Source: Clostridiales bacterium Firm_14 | Lineage (GTDB): Bacteria; Bacillota; Clostridia; Saccharofermentanales; Saccharofermentanaceae | NCBI GenBank assembly: GCA_001604135.1 | Contig: LVAT01000013.1 | Coordinates: 62,001-126,000 of the forward strand | Length of the DNA stretch: 64,000 nucleotides | Reading direction: 5' to 3' | Shown: piece by piece, positions 15,768 through 24,706 of the stretch | How positions within the stretch are numbered: position 1 is the first letter of the stretch | How the letters are laid out: each line of letters starts with the position of its first letter | Made by a program: the position numbers and the translations under genes | The notes under the pieces: model-generated | What the model saw: the letters and a program-made list of their open reading frames with translations, nothing else | Databases searched by the model: none | Told to the model about the DNA's origin: nothing

Positions 15768-17027
15768 ATGAGCAGAGTATTGGTTATCGGATGTGGCGGA
15801 GTAGCGAATGTAGCTATCAGAAAGTGCTGCCAGGCAGATGATGTATTTACGGAGCTTTGCATTGCAAGCCGTACAAAGTCCAAGTGCGACGCACTTGCAG
15901 AAGCGCTTAAGGGCAAGACTAAGACTGTTGTAACGACAGCGCAGGTTGATGCTGACAAGGTCGATGAGCTCGTTGATCTCATTAATTCATACAAGCCTGA
16001 CCTTGTTATGAACATTGCGCTTCCTTACCAGGATCTTACGATCATGGACGCATGCCTTATCTGCGGCGTCAATTATATGGATACGGCAAATTACGAGCCT
16101 GAGGATACAGACGATCCGGAGTGGAGAGCCATCTATGAGAAGAGATGCAAGGAAAAGGGCTTCTCTGCATACTTCGATTACAGCTGGCAGTGGGCTTATA
16201 AGGAGAAGTTCGAGCAAGCAGGTCTTACTGCGCTCTTGGGCTGCGGCTTCGATCCCGGTGTTACACAGGCATATTGCGCTTATGCCAAGAAGCATGAATT
16301 CGATACGATCGACACGATCGATATCTTGGACTGCAACGGCGGCGACCACGGCTATGCATTCGCTACAAACTTCAATCCTGAAGTTAACCTCCGTGAAGTA
16401 TCTGCACCGGGCAGCTACATCGAGAACGGCAAGTGGGTTGAGATCCCTGCTATGAGCATCAAGAGAGAATATGATTTCGATAAGGTCGGACAGAAGGATA
16501 TGTACCTTCTCCACCATGAAGAGCTTGAGTCTCTTGCACTCAACATTCCTGAAGTAAAGAGGATCCGTTTCTTCATGACTTTTGGCCAGAGCTATCTTAC
16601 ACACATGAAGTGTCTCGAAAACGTAGGCATGCTCTCTACAACGCCCGTTAATTTCGAAGGCCACGAGATCGTTCCTATCAAGTTCCTTAAGGCTTTGCTG
16701 CCTGATCCTGCAAGCCTCGGTCCCCGCACACACGGCAAGACAAATATCGGCTGCATCTTCACGGGCAAGAAGGACGGCAAGGACAAGACATATTACATCT
16801 ACAATGTCTGTGACCACCAGGAGTGCTACAAGGAAGTGGAGAGCCAGGCTATCAGCTACACAACAGGCGTTCCTGCTATGTGCGGCGCAATGATGCTCCT
16901 TACGGGCAAGTGGACAGAGAAGGGTGTTCACACAGTAGAAGAGTTCGATCCGGATCCGTTCCTCGACGCTCTCGATAAGTATGGCCTTCCCAGAAGCGAG
17001 AATTACAATCCTGTATTGGTTGAATAA
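15768..17027 (+). CDS. carboxy(nor)spermidine dehydrogenase family protein
   Basis: A 419-residue saccharopine-dehydrogenase-like oxidoreductase. The N-terminal Rossmann fold shows VLVIGCGGVANVAI, and the central sequence includes GCGFDPGVTQAY and CNGGDHGYAFATNFNPEVNLREV, typical of the LYS9/carboxynorspermidine synthase group. These enzymes condense L-aspartate semialdehyde with a diamine (putrescine, diaminopropane, or agmatine in the carboxyaminopropylagmatine route) using NAD(P)H. The decarboxylase gene starts on the last base of its stop codon, so the two act in sequence. An AAAGGAGA ribosome site lies before the ATG. Confidence 0.88.
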   Translation: MSRVLVIGCGGVANVAIRKCCQADDVFTELCIASRTKSKCDALAEALKGKTKTVVTTAQVDADKVDELVDLINSYKPDLVMNIALPYQDLTIMDACLICGVNYMDTANYEPEDTDDPEWRAIYEKRCKEKGFSAYFDYSWQWAYKEKFEQAGLTALLGCGFDPGVTQAYCAYAKKHEFDTIDTIDILDCNGGDHGYAFATNFNPEVNLREVSAPGSYIENGKWVEIPAMSIKREYDFDKVGQKDMYLLHHEELESLALNIPEVKRIRFFMTFGQSYLTHMKCLENVGMLSTTPVNFEGHEIVPIKFLKALLPDPASLGPRTHGKTNIGCIFTGKKDGKDKTYYIYNVCDHQECYKEVESQAISYTTGVPAMCGAMMLLTGKWTEKGVHTVEEFDPDPFLDALDKYGLPRSENYNPVLVE

Positions 17028-18223
17028 TGACTATGAACGGGATATTCGACGGACTTAAGACTGTAGCAGACGGTGAGAACTTCAAGGGATTAAAAACGCC
17101 TTGTTATGTTATCGATGAAAAGAAGCTTTTGCATAACGCGAAGATCTTATCGTCGGTAATCTCCAACACGGGCTGCAAGATCCTTCTGGCGCAGAAGGCT
17201 TTCTCGAATTACGATTTCTATCCGCTGCTGGGAGGATATATTTCAGGAACCGAAGCGAGCGGCCTTTTCGAAGCCAGGCTTGGAAAGGAAGAAATGCCTT
17301 CCGGTGAAGTGCATGTCTTCTGCGCCGCATATAGAGATGATGAGTTCGATGAGCTCTTAGACTACGCTGACCACATAGTCTTCAACTCAATCAACCAGTT
17401 GAAGAAGTTTGGAAAGAAAGCTAAAGAAAACGGTAAGAGTATCGGCATCAGGATCAATCCTGAATGCTCAACGCAGGAAGGTCATGAGATATATGACCCC
17501 TGCGCCAAGGGCAGCCGCTTAGGCGTTACCCGCAGCATATGGGACAGGGAAATGACGCCTGAAGTTATTGAAATGCTTGACGGCATTCATTTTCACACGC
17601 TCTGCGAACAGAACTCCGATGCGCTGGAGATCACTCTTAAGGCCGTTGAAGATAAGTTCGGTGATATCCTTCCGTCCATGAAATGGATCAATATGGGCGG
17701 CGGCCATCACATAACCAAAGATGACTACGATGTCGCAAAACTCGAGGAACTTATCGTTTATGCCAGGGACAAATGGGGCGTAGAGGTCTATCTCGAACCA
17801 GGCGAAGCTGTTGCTCTTAATGCCGGGTATCTCTTAAGCCGCGTGCTCGATATCGTTGAGAACGGTGATGATAAGATCGCCATACTTGATGCCAGTGCCG
17901 CATGCCATATGCCTGATGTTATTGAGATGCCGTATACGCCGCCGCTTATGAATGCCGTTGCCGGCAACAGTAAGCCTTTCTGCTACAGACTGGCCGGACC
18001 CACGTGCCTTTCCGGTGACATAATAGGTGATTACAGTTTTGATTCGGGACTTAAGACCGGCGACATGCTCGTATTCGGTGACATGGCGATATATACGACA
18101 TGTAAAAATAACACTTTCAACGGAATGCCTCTTCCTGATATATTTAGATTAGGTTCAGACGGGTCAATCGAAAAAATGACCGGTTTTGATTATGGGGATT
18201 TTAAAGGAAGGCTTGGAAGCTGA
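17027..18223 (+). CDS. nspC: carboxy(nor)spermidine decarboxylase
   Basis: A 398-residue PLP enzyme of the fold-type III (alanine racemase-like) decarboxylase family. The PLP lysine is K57 in LLAQKAFS; GGGHH near residue 226 and the substrate cysteine region GPTCLSGD match NspC. It removes the carboxyl group from carboxyspermidine or carboxynorspermidine (or carboxyaminopropylagmatine) to give the triamine. It overlaps the dehydrogenase stop by one base and closes the five-gene polyamine operon. Confidence 0.9.
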   Translation: MTMNGIFDGLKTVADGENFKGLKTPCYVIDEKKLLHNAKILSSVISNTGCKILLAQKAFSNYDFYPLLGGYISGTEASGLFEARLGKEEMPSGEVHVFCAAYRDDEFDELLDYADHIVFNSINQLKKFGKKAKENGKSIGIRINPECSTQEGHEIYDPCAKGSRLGVTRSIWDREMTPEVIEMLDGIHFHTLCEQNSDALEITLKAVEDKFGDILPSMKWINMGGGHHITKDDYDVAKLEELIVYARDKWGVEVYLEPGEAVALNAGYLLSRVLDIVENGDDKIAILDASAACHMPDVIEMPYTPPLMNAVAGNSKPFCYRLAGPTCLSGDIIGDYSFDSGLKTGDMLVFGDMAIYTTCKNNTFNGMPLPDIFRLGSDGSIEKMTGFDYGDFKGRLGS

Positions 18224-18259
18224 TCTTAGTCCCTTGTAAATCTATTAGGGGGACTTATC

Positions 18260-19171
18260 ATGAGCGTAGAAGTCGTAATCAAAAACAAGCAGTTAATCAA
18301 GAAGCCTCTTACCATTAAGGATATTACGATGGGCAAATATGCCGCAGGTACTATTGACCAGTACATGCGTAATACCCGTGAAGTCAAAGACGGCGAGCTC
18401 GTTGTCTATAATCCTGATAAGATCGGCAGGGGTGTATCTATCATGGGCTGGTCTTCGGCTGTGAAGGACAAGATAGCCATTGTTGCCAACTCATTTTCCA
18501 CGAAATACGATTACGAGATGTTCTACGACATCATCGGCAATATCATGCGTGTTTGGAAGACTAAGAACTTCGAAGAAGAGGGGATCAAGCATTCTGCTGC
18601 CGATCTCGAAAAACTCTGCCTGGAGCAGAAAAATACTGCAATGAGCATGATGGCCGACATCGACAGCTTAGTTAACAGAGAAGACGGCGAGAATCTTACC
18701 TTCTTCTCTGCAATGATTCCTCTCGACATAAAGCTCGATCTGATGAAGAAGTTCGGTGAAGCAAAGGATGAGGAAGGCTATGCTGATTATCTTCATGATC
18801 TTCAATCGCTGGATGCTTATTTTACAGTTCCGATCTTCTATGGACAGAAGAATAAAGACGCGGTCTTTGGCAATTATGCAGTAACTTCCGGTACGGATAC
18901 TATCTTTCCCGTAGAGCCGAAGGTCCCGCCGTTTTTCACAGATCCTTCGACAGGCAAGGCTTTGAAATGTTCGCTTTATATCGTAACGCTTGTTTCCTAT
19001 GCCAAGCAGAAGGTCATCGGCAAAATATCATTTGAAGATTTCGTAAGACTTGCAGATATCGGTAATTGTCCTGAATTCGATGCCACGCATGTCATCTTAA
19101 AGGGCCTTTCTGAAGAAAGAATTGCTCAAATAGCAGAGTCCGTTCACGAAGATCCGCTTGAAGGGATCTGA
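18260..19171 (+). CDS. conserved protein, possibly DUF4299 family
   Basis: A 303-residue soluble protein without signal peptide or membrane segments. The N-terminus (MSVEVVIKNKQLIKKPLTIKD) and overall length remind me of the DUF4299 family of Bacillota, but this is a tentative match from memory. A good AGGGGG ribosome site precedes the ATG. It follows the polyamine operon by 36 bases with no clear terminator, so it may be read as part of that unit. No catalytic motif is visible and no function can be given. Confidence 0.65.
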   Translation: MSVEVVIKNKQLIKKPLTIKDITMGKYAAGTIDQYMRNTREVKDGELVVYNPDKIGRGVSIMGWSSAVKDKIAIVANSFSTKYDYEMFYDIIGNIMRVWKTKNFEEEGIKHSAADLEKLCLEQKNTAMSMMADIDSLVNREDGENLTFFSAMIPLDIKLDLMKKFGEAKDEEGYADYLHDLQSLDAYFTVPIFYGQKNKDAVFGNYAVTSGTDTIFPVEPKVPPFFTDPSTGKALKCSLYIVTLVSYAKQKVIGKISFEDFVRLADIGNCPEFDATHVILKGLSEERIAQIAESVHEDPLEGI

Positions 19172-19191
19172 TCTGCAAGGAATGACCTGTC

Positions 19192-19887
19192 GTGATACTT
19201 ATCTTCGACTATTTCGGGACTCTGCTAAGCAGCAGGAGCATGGATTTTAACCGTGGCCTTAAAGCGTTCTGGGAAACATATTACCGGGATAAGTGTCAGT
19301 TTGAAGAGATGAAGGCATACGGAGAGGAATTGTTTGAAGAACTTCTCTTAAGGCATAAGGACGGCTATGAATATCCTTTTGTGGCAGAAGAGCTGCCTTT
19401 GTATGCAAAGAAATTCGGCGGCGACGTCGTTCCTCTCAGCGTAGAGGAAGAAGCCGACTTCCTTATGAGATGTAATGACTTCGAATTGGAATCTTCAACA
19501 AAAGATCTCCTTGCCAAGTGCAGTGAGAAAGATATCCCGATGTATGTTTTGTCGAACAGCGGTTTCCGTGGCGAGGCGCTTTTGACGATCCTTGAGAGGT
19601 TTGGTATCGGCAAGTATTTCATTAAGCTCTGGTCGAGTGCCGAATTCGGTAGGATAAAGCCGTGCAGAGAGTTTTTCGAGCTGGCGATAAGTACGGCTCT
19701 GGCTGATAATCCGAAAGAGATAAGAGAAAATATCATTTTTGTCGGTGATATGTACGATACTGATGTTATCGGTGCCCATGCTTCAGGGATCAAGTCTTGC
19801 TGGCTGAATAGAAAGGACGGGGAAGATATAGATAAGCTTGCGACATACAGCATCACAACTCTAAGCGGGCTTTCGGATATAATATAG
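19192..19887 (+). CDS. HAD family hydrolase
   Basis: A 231-residue haloacid dehalogenase superfamily protein. Motif I is IFDYFGTLL, with D6 the likely nucleophile and F where many phosphatases have a second D, as in dehalogenase-like members. Motif II is VLSNSG, motif III the lysine in RIKPCREFF, and motif IV FVGDMYDTDVIGA. A helical cap lies between motifs I and II. It starts with GTG behind an AAGGAATGACC ribosome site. The substrate is unknown; a phosphate ester or nucleotide is likely. It is 20 bases from the previous gene and probably in the same transcript. Confidence 0.85.
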   Translation: MILIFDYFGTLLSSRSMDFNRGLKAFWETYYRDKCQFEEMKAYGEELFEELLLRHKDGYEYPFVAEELPLYAKKFGGDVVPLSVEEEADFLMRCNDFELESSTKDLLAKCSEKDIPMYVLSNSGFRGEALLTILERFGIGKYFIKLWSSAEFGRIKPCREFFELAISTALADNPKEIRENIIFVGDMYDTDVIGAHASGIKSCWLNRKDGEDIDKLATYSITTLSGLSDII

Positions 19888-19917
19888 CTGCTTGTTAAAG
19901 CAGACAGGGGATAGAAA

Positions 19918-20715
19918 ATGATAGAGAAAATACTTGTAACAGATTCCGGTAATGTTCATTACTGGATAACGGAAAACATCCTTGAAGACAGGAAAACGAT
20001 ATTCTTCTTGCATGGCCTTACGGCATGCCATGATCTGTTCTCTAAGCAGACAGAATACTTTTCAAAAGACTATAACGTTTTGACATGGGACGCGCCCGCT
20101 CACGGTTTGTCGCGTCCCTTTATGGATTTCACATATGAGAAAGCCGCCAAAGCCGCTGCCAAGATCCTTAAGGATAACGGTATCAAAGAGGCAGTCTTCG
20201 TCGGTCAGTCCATGGGCGGATTCATTACACAGTCCGTGATCAAGAGATATCCGGAAATCGTGAAAGGCTTTGTATCCATAGACAGTACTCCGTTCGGGGA
20301 GAAATACTATTCCGGCTCAGACAGGTGGTGGCTCAGGCAGATAGAGTGGATGTCCGCGCTGTATCCTGATAAGTCTCTCAGAAAAGCTGTGGCTAAACAG
20401 GTCTCAACTAAGGAAAGATCTTATCAGAACATGTACCGTATGTTGTCTTTCTACGATAAGAAGGAACTCTGTCATCTGATGGGGATAGGCTTTGCGGGGT
20501 TCCTCGAGGATAACTGCGACCTTGATATTAAATGTCCCGTAATGCTTATTGTCGGTGAATATGATAAGACGGGAAAGGTTAAGCAGTATAACGAGCAGTG
20601 GTCTCGTGATCTTAATGTCCCCATCACATGGATAAGTGATGCAGCTCACAATTCCAACGATGATCAGCCTGAACAGGTCAATGAACATTTAGAGAAGTTT
20701 ATTGGCATGCTATAA
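19918..20715 (+). CDS. alpha/beta hydrolase
   Basis: A 265-residue cytoplasmic alpha/beta hydrolase. FFLHGLT (30-35) gives the oxyanion region, GQSMGG the nucleophile elbow (S98), IVGEYDKTG the acid region and DAAHNSNDDQP the catalytic histidine. Esterase or lipase-like activity on a small substrate is expected but cannot be specified. An AGGGGATAG ribosome site precedes the ATG. It follows the HAD gene by 30 bases. Confidence 0.82.
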   Translation: MIEKILVTDSGNVHYWITENILEDRKTIFFLHGLTACHDLFSKQTEYFSKDYNVLTWDAPAHGLSRPFMDFTYEKAAKAAAKILKDNGIKEAVFVGQSMGGFITQSVIKRYPEIVKGFVSIDSTPFGEKYYSGSDRWWLRQIEWMSALYPDKSLRKAVAKQVSTKERSYQNMYRMLSFYDKKELCHLMGIGFAGFLEDNCDLDIKCPVMLIVGEYDKTGKVKQYNEQWSRDLNVPITWISDAAHNSNDDQPEQVNEHLEKFIGML

Positions 20716-20766
20716 TGATCTGGTCAGAAAAGATTATTGCATTTTACCGGAATAAGGGCGATTAGT

Positions 20767-22218
20767 ATGTGGAGTGCAAGACCATTTAATTCAGATGCGC
20801 CGAATCCTTTCGGCAGTAAGAAGGACGAGGGACCGCTTTCTGCGGAATCTTCGAAATGTCCTTCGTGCGGTTCAAATATCTTCTATCTTCCTGAGGTTCA
20901 GGGCATGGTATGCCGTAACTGCGGCAATATCTATCATCCTGCGACTCTTGAGCTGATGGGGACTTTGGGCTATACGATAGAACACGATTATTCGAGTGAT
21001 GAAGATATCTCTGACGACGACAGGAAACGTCATGAGATAGTCTGTGACAGCTGCGGTGCCGTCATGATCGCGGACGAGAATATGATGTCGACAATGTGTC
21101 CTTTCTGCGGCTCTCCGGCAATAATCTCAAGGCTCTTAACCCGTGAATTCAGACCGGATTATATTATCCCTTTCAAGATCGACAGGGATACTGCCCATAA
21201 CAATATTAAGAACTGGCTTAAGACCAGAAAGATGACTCCGTGGGGATTTAAATCCAAGAGCAGGCTTACTAAGCTCACTGCCATGTACGTGCCTTTCTGG
21301 CTTTTGGACTGCGGCGTGAATTCCGATATGACAGGAACCGGCATAAGAAAGTCCAAAGAATTCTTAGAAAAATACCATGTCGCATCGAAGGCAACTTATT
21401 ATGTAAAAGATGTTCCTTTCGATGCTTCCATCAAGATCGCTAATAAGCTGATGGAGGCAATAGAGCCTTTCGATTACAGCGGAATGGTCAAGTTCGATAA
21501 CCGGTATCTTCAGGGCTTCTGCGCTGACAAGTATGACCAGCGCCCGACAGAGATCATGGACAGGTTCATAAAGCGCCTGGACAGATTCTCGGCAGAACTG
21601 CAGAAGAACGTTTCGAACAGATTTGATGATTATATTCCCAACCCCGACAAGACTTTTACATGGATGAGCGATCTTAATATCAAGTATTGTCTTTTGCCTG
21701 TATGGTTCATGACGGTTGAGTTTGACGGAAGACAATACCAGGTTGCAGTTAACGGCCAGACCGGCGAAGCCGGAGGAATGGCACCGACAACAAGTGCGGC
21801 AGATAAATTTGACAGTTTTGTCAGGTTTACAAGGAGCAGATGGATGATCGTGCCGGCAGGACTGGCAGTATTGATCGCGGCGGCGCTTTTTATGATCTCC
21901 CTGTCAATGAATATCAGTCCTCCTGTGCGCTTTCTGTTTTATGCTCTGGCTGTCATAGAACTGATCCTCGTCATAGCTTTCGCGGCGATGATTATTGCGA
22001 ACATTGTCGCTAAGATAGGTTCACATGCGATCCATAAGACGGCTGATGCGGTCAATGACTTTGACAAGGATCCTGGACTTAACGCTTATCTTGATACCTC
22101 CAAGCGTACAGATCTTAAGATGGTGGATTTCGTCCTGCGTCACAGGGAATACTATGATGAGAGAAGAGACGATGAAGAAGAGAAGGTCGGTTTTGGGGAC
22201 TTTTTCGAGACCTACTGA
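20767..22218 (+). CDS. zinc-ribbon membrane protein
   Basis: A 483-residue protein counted from the ATG at 20767, which has an AAGGGCG ribosome site; an upstream TTG at 20737 is less likely. Two zinc ribbons occupy the N-terminus (C31, C34, C49, C52 and C93, C96, C111, C114). A middle soluble region with a repeated basic, tryptophan-rich stretch (IKNWLKTRKMTPWGF) follows, and two membrane segments lie near 360-385 and 392-420, ending in an acidic tail. Similar TFIIB-like zinc-ribbon membrane proteins of unknown function are common in clostridia. No enzyme motif is visible. Confidence 0.8.
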   Translation: MWSARPFNSDAPNPFGSKKDEGPLSAESSKCPSCGSNIFYLPEVQGMVCRNCGNIYHPATLELMGTLGYTIEHDYSSDEDISDDDRKRHEIVCDSCGAVMIADENMMSTMCPFCGSPAIISRLLTREFRPDYIIPFKIDRDTAHNNIKNWLKTRKMTPWGFKSKSRLTKLTAMYVPFWLLDCGVNSDMTGTGIRKSKEFLEKYHVASKATYYVKDVPFDASIKIANKLMEAIEPFDYSGMVKFDNRYLQGFCADKYDQRPTEIMDRFIKRLDRFSAELQKNVSNRFDDYIPNPDKTFTWMSDLNIKYCLLPVWFMTVEFDGRQYQVAVNGQTGEAGGMAPTTSAADKFDSFVRFTRSRWMIVPAGLAVLIAAALFMISLSMNISPPVRFLFYALAVIELILVIAFAAMIIANIVAKIGSHAIHKTADAVNDFDKDPGLNAYLDTSKRTDLKMVDFVLRHREYYDERRDDEEEKVGFGDFFETY

Positions 22219-22320
22219 GATTAAATATCCAAAGACTTGTATAATGTAAAAGCATAAGCAGATCCATATTTAGGATCTTCGAAAAAGGCATGACATCAAC
22301 AGAGAACGGGGTAAACGCAT

Positions 22321-23445
22321 ATGGAAAAGTCTAAGGTGTATTTCACTGATTTCAGGACAAGAATGGGAATTCCGCTAACCGAGAAACTGCAAAAGCTCAT
22401 AAGGCTTGCAGGCATTGAGTCCATCGATTTTGACAACAAGTTCGTTGCCATCAAGATGCATTTCGGTGAGCTCGGCAATCTCGCATACTTAAGGCCTAAT
22501 TATGCAAAGGCCGTAGCAGATGTAGTCAAGGAATTAGGCGGCATGCCTTTCCTTACCGACTGCAACACCCTTTATCCCGGAAGCAGGAAAAATGCCTTGG
22601 AGCATATGGATTGCGCAAATATCAACGGCTTTAATACCGTAACGACAGGATGCCAGATAATCATAGGTGACGGTCTTCGCGGTACAGATGATATCCTTGT
22701 ACCTGTTCCAAATGGTGAATACTGCAAAGAAGCTTATATCGGCAGGACTGTAATGGATGCTGATATCTTCATCTCGCTTACACACTTTAAAGGCCATGAG
22801 CAGGCAGGCTTCGGCGGGACGATCAAGAATATAGGAATGGGATGCGGAAGCCGTGCAGGCAAGATGCACCAGCATCAGAGCGGCCATCCGCATGTTGTTG
22901 AAGATCTGTGCAGGGGATGCAGAAGATGCTCTAAGGAGTGCGGTTCAGATGCCATCAGCTATGAGAATAAGAAGGCGTGGATCGATCCTGATAAGTGCAA
23001 GGGATGCGGCCGCTGTATCGGTGCCTGCGCATTCGATGCCATCGAGAACGATAACTGGGATGCTCCGCAGCTTTTAGGATGCAGAATGGCCGAATATACG
23101 GCAGCAGTTGTAAGCGGAAGACCTAGTTTCCACATAAGCCTTATCACTGACGTATCTCCCAACTGTGACTGCCATGGCGAGAATGATGCTCCGATCCTTC
23201 CTGATATAGGCATGCTAGCTTCTTTTGACCCGGTTGCCCTGGATCAGGCCTGCGTAGATCTGTGTTCAAAGGCTGAACCCATCAGAAACAGTCAGCTCGG
23301 CGATAACATGGCAAGTCCTCATTTCCACGATCACGGCGATCATTGGCATAACAGCAATCCTAATGTCTCTTGGGCTGAGACTTTAGAACACGCAGAGAAG
23401 ATCGGCATCGGCACCCGCCAATACGAACTGGTGACGATGAAGTGA
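22321..23445 (+). CDS. DUF362 protein with two [4Fe-4S] clusters
   Basis: A 374-residue cytoplasmic protein. The DUF362 fold covers most of the length (KMHFGELGN, LTDCNTLYPGSRKNA, HFKGHEQAGFGGTIKN), interrupted by a bacterial ferredoxin insert with two CxxCxxCxxxC motifs: C197, C200, C203, C207 and C226, C229, C232, C236. The tail is histidine-rich (HFHDHGDHWHN). DUF362-ferredoxin proteins are widespread in anaerobes and probably carry electrons or build cofactors, but no reaction is established. It looks monocistronic; a TATAAT-like box (TTGTATAAT) lies about 80 bases upstream. Confidence 0.88.
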   Translation: MEKSKVYFTDFRTRMGIPLTEKLQKLIRLAGIESIDFDNKFVAIKMHFGELGNLAYLRPNYAKAVADVVKELGGMPFLTDCNTLYPGSRKNALEHMDCANINGFNTVTTGCQIIIGDGLRGTDDILVPVPNGEYCKEAYIGRTVMDADIFISLTHFKGHEQAGFGGTIKNIGMGCGSRAGKMHQHQSGHPHVVEDLCRGCRRCSKECGSDAISYENKKAWIDPDKCKGCGRCIGACAFDAIENDNWDAPQLLGCRMAEYTAAVVSGRPSFHISLITDVSPNCDCHGENDAPILPDIGMLASFDPVALDQACVDLCSKAEPIRNSQLGDNMASPHFHDHGDHWHNSNPNVSWAETLEHAEKIGIGTRQYELVTMK

Positions 23446-23500
23446 TCTATCTTGTCTAATCTGACCAAGTAAGTTCATTTATCATAGCTTCCTTTTTAGG

Positions 23501-23528
23501 TTGCTTAAAAGCCCCGCTAATATATAAT
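23501..23528 (+). promoter_or_regulatory. promoter of the cysteine desulfurase-thiI operon
   Basis: TTGCTT at 23501-23506 and TATAAT at 23523-23528 are 16 bases apart, upstream of the ATG at 23557 with its GAGGCGG ribosome site. Confidence 0.6.
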
Positions 23529-23556
23529 ACTTACGTCATTTTATGCGAGGCGGAAC

Positions 23557-24696
23557 ATGATCTATTTTGATAACAGTGCAACAACCTTTGTATCTGACTC
23601 TGTAAGAGCTGCGTTACAGGAACTCACCGAGGACAGCGTATCAGCTAACCCCGGTGCTCTTCATAAGCTCGGAAACAGAGCAATCGAAGTATACGAAGGC
23701 ATCAGGAAAGAAACTGCTGAACTCTTGGGCGCAAGGCCTGAAGAGATCTTCTTCACGTCCTGTGCAACTGAGAGTGCAAATACTGCGATCAAGGGATACA
23801 TGAGCCGCAACAAGAGAGCCGGCAATGCCGTCATCTCCACGAGAACAGAGCATAAGGCAACATTGGAATGCCTTGAATATCTGGCTAAGCTCGGCTACGA
23901 GATCAGATATCTTAAGGTCGGCATGGACGGCAAGCCTGTGCCCGAGAGCCTTGAAGAGGAGCTCAGCAAGGGCGATGTCGCTCTGGCATGCTTTACTTTG
24001 GTCAACAATGAGACCGGCGCGGTTCTGCCTTTCGAGAACATCTCGAAAACGATCAGGGCCAAGTCTCCGTCAACCGTAATATATTTGGACTGCGTTCAGG
24101 CATTAGGCAAGATGCCGATCAATCTTTCGACGCTTGGTGCCGACATGTGTTCCTTCTCCGGCCACAAGATCCATTCGATCAAAGGCAACGGCGTTCTTTA
24201 TGTTAAGAAGGGCGTAAGGATCGATCCCTTGATCCTTGGCGGCGGACAGCAGGACGGCATGCGTTCAGGCACTCAGAGCCCTGTCCTTGCAGGTGCATTT
24301 CTTGCAGCTCTGAAGGAAGTAACCACGGGCATTGATGAATCACGCGAAAAGATTGCTGAGATCAATGCTTATCTTCGTAAGGAGCTTTCTTCCAGGGGAG
24401 CAAAGATCTTATCACCCGATGATGCGCTTCCTTATGTACTCAATGTTTCTTTCGAAGGCTTTGAATCCGAGACAATGCTTCATTGTCTTGAGATCTACGA
24501 TATATTTGTTTCCACCGTTTCCGCTTGTTCAGCAAAGCAGAAGAAGGTCTCTTACGTCCTTCTCGAGATGGGCGTGGACAGGAAGACTGCGGCAAATGCG
24601 GTAAGGCTCAGCTTCTCCAGACACAATACAATGGATGAAGCCGTTGAGTTTATTAAGTGCGTTGATGAGATCTACGATCAATTTTTGGTGAAGTGA
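23557..24696 (+). CDS. cysteine desulfurase (NifS/IscS family)
   Basis: A 379-residue PLP enzyme. The N-terminus MIYFDNSATT, TEHKATLE, VNNETGA and the PLP lysine K204 in SFSGHKIH are family hallmarks; the active cysteine is C324 within STVSACSAK. It takes sulfur from cysteine as a persulfide. thiI follows after ten bases, as the NifZ-ThiI pair does in Bacillus, so the sulfur probably goes to tRNA 4-thiouridine rather than to iron-sulfur clusters. No iscU, sufU or regulator is adjacent. Confidence 0.92.
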   Translation: MIYFDNSATTFVSDSVRAALQELTEDSVSANPGALHKLGNRAIEVYEGIRKETAELLGARPEEIFFTSCATESANTAIKGYMSRNKRAGNAVISTRTEHKATLECLEYLAKLGYEIRYLKVGMDGKPVPESLEEELSKGDVALACFTLVNNETGAVLPFENISKTIRAKSPSTVIYLDCVQALGKMPINLSTLGADMCSFSGHKIHSIKGNGVLYVKKGVRIDPLILGGGQQDGMRSGTQSPVLAGAFLAALKEVTTGIDESREKIAEINAYLRKELSSRGAKILSPDDALPYVLNVSFEGFESETMLHCLEIYDIFVSTVSACSAKQKKVSYVLLEMGVDRKTAANAVRLSFSRHNTMDEAVEFIKCVDEIYDQFLVK

Positions 24697-24706
24697 GGAT
24701 AAAGAC

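Noticed and set aside
15987-16931. Open frame of about 314 codons on the minus strand inside the carboxyspermidine dehydrogenase gene
   Set aside because: The plus-strand gene has clear family motifs and operon context, and the antisense frame has no recognisable domain or ribosome site.
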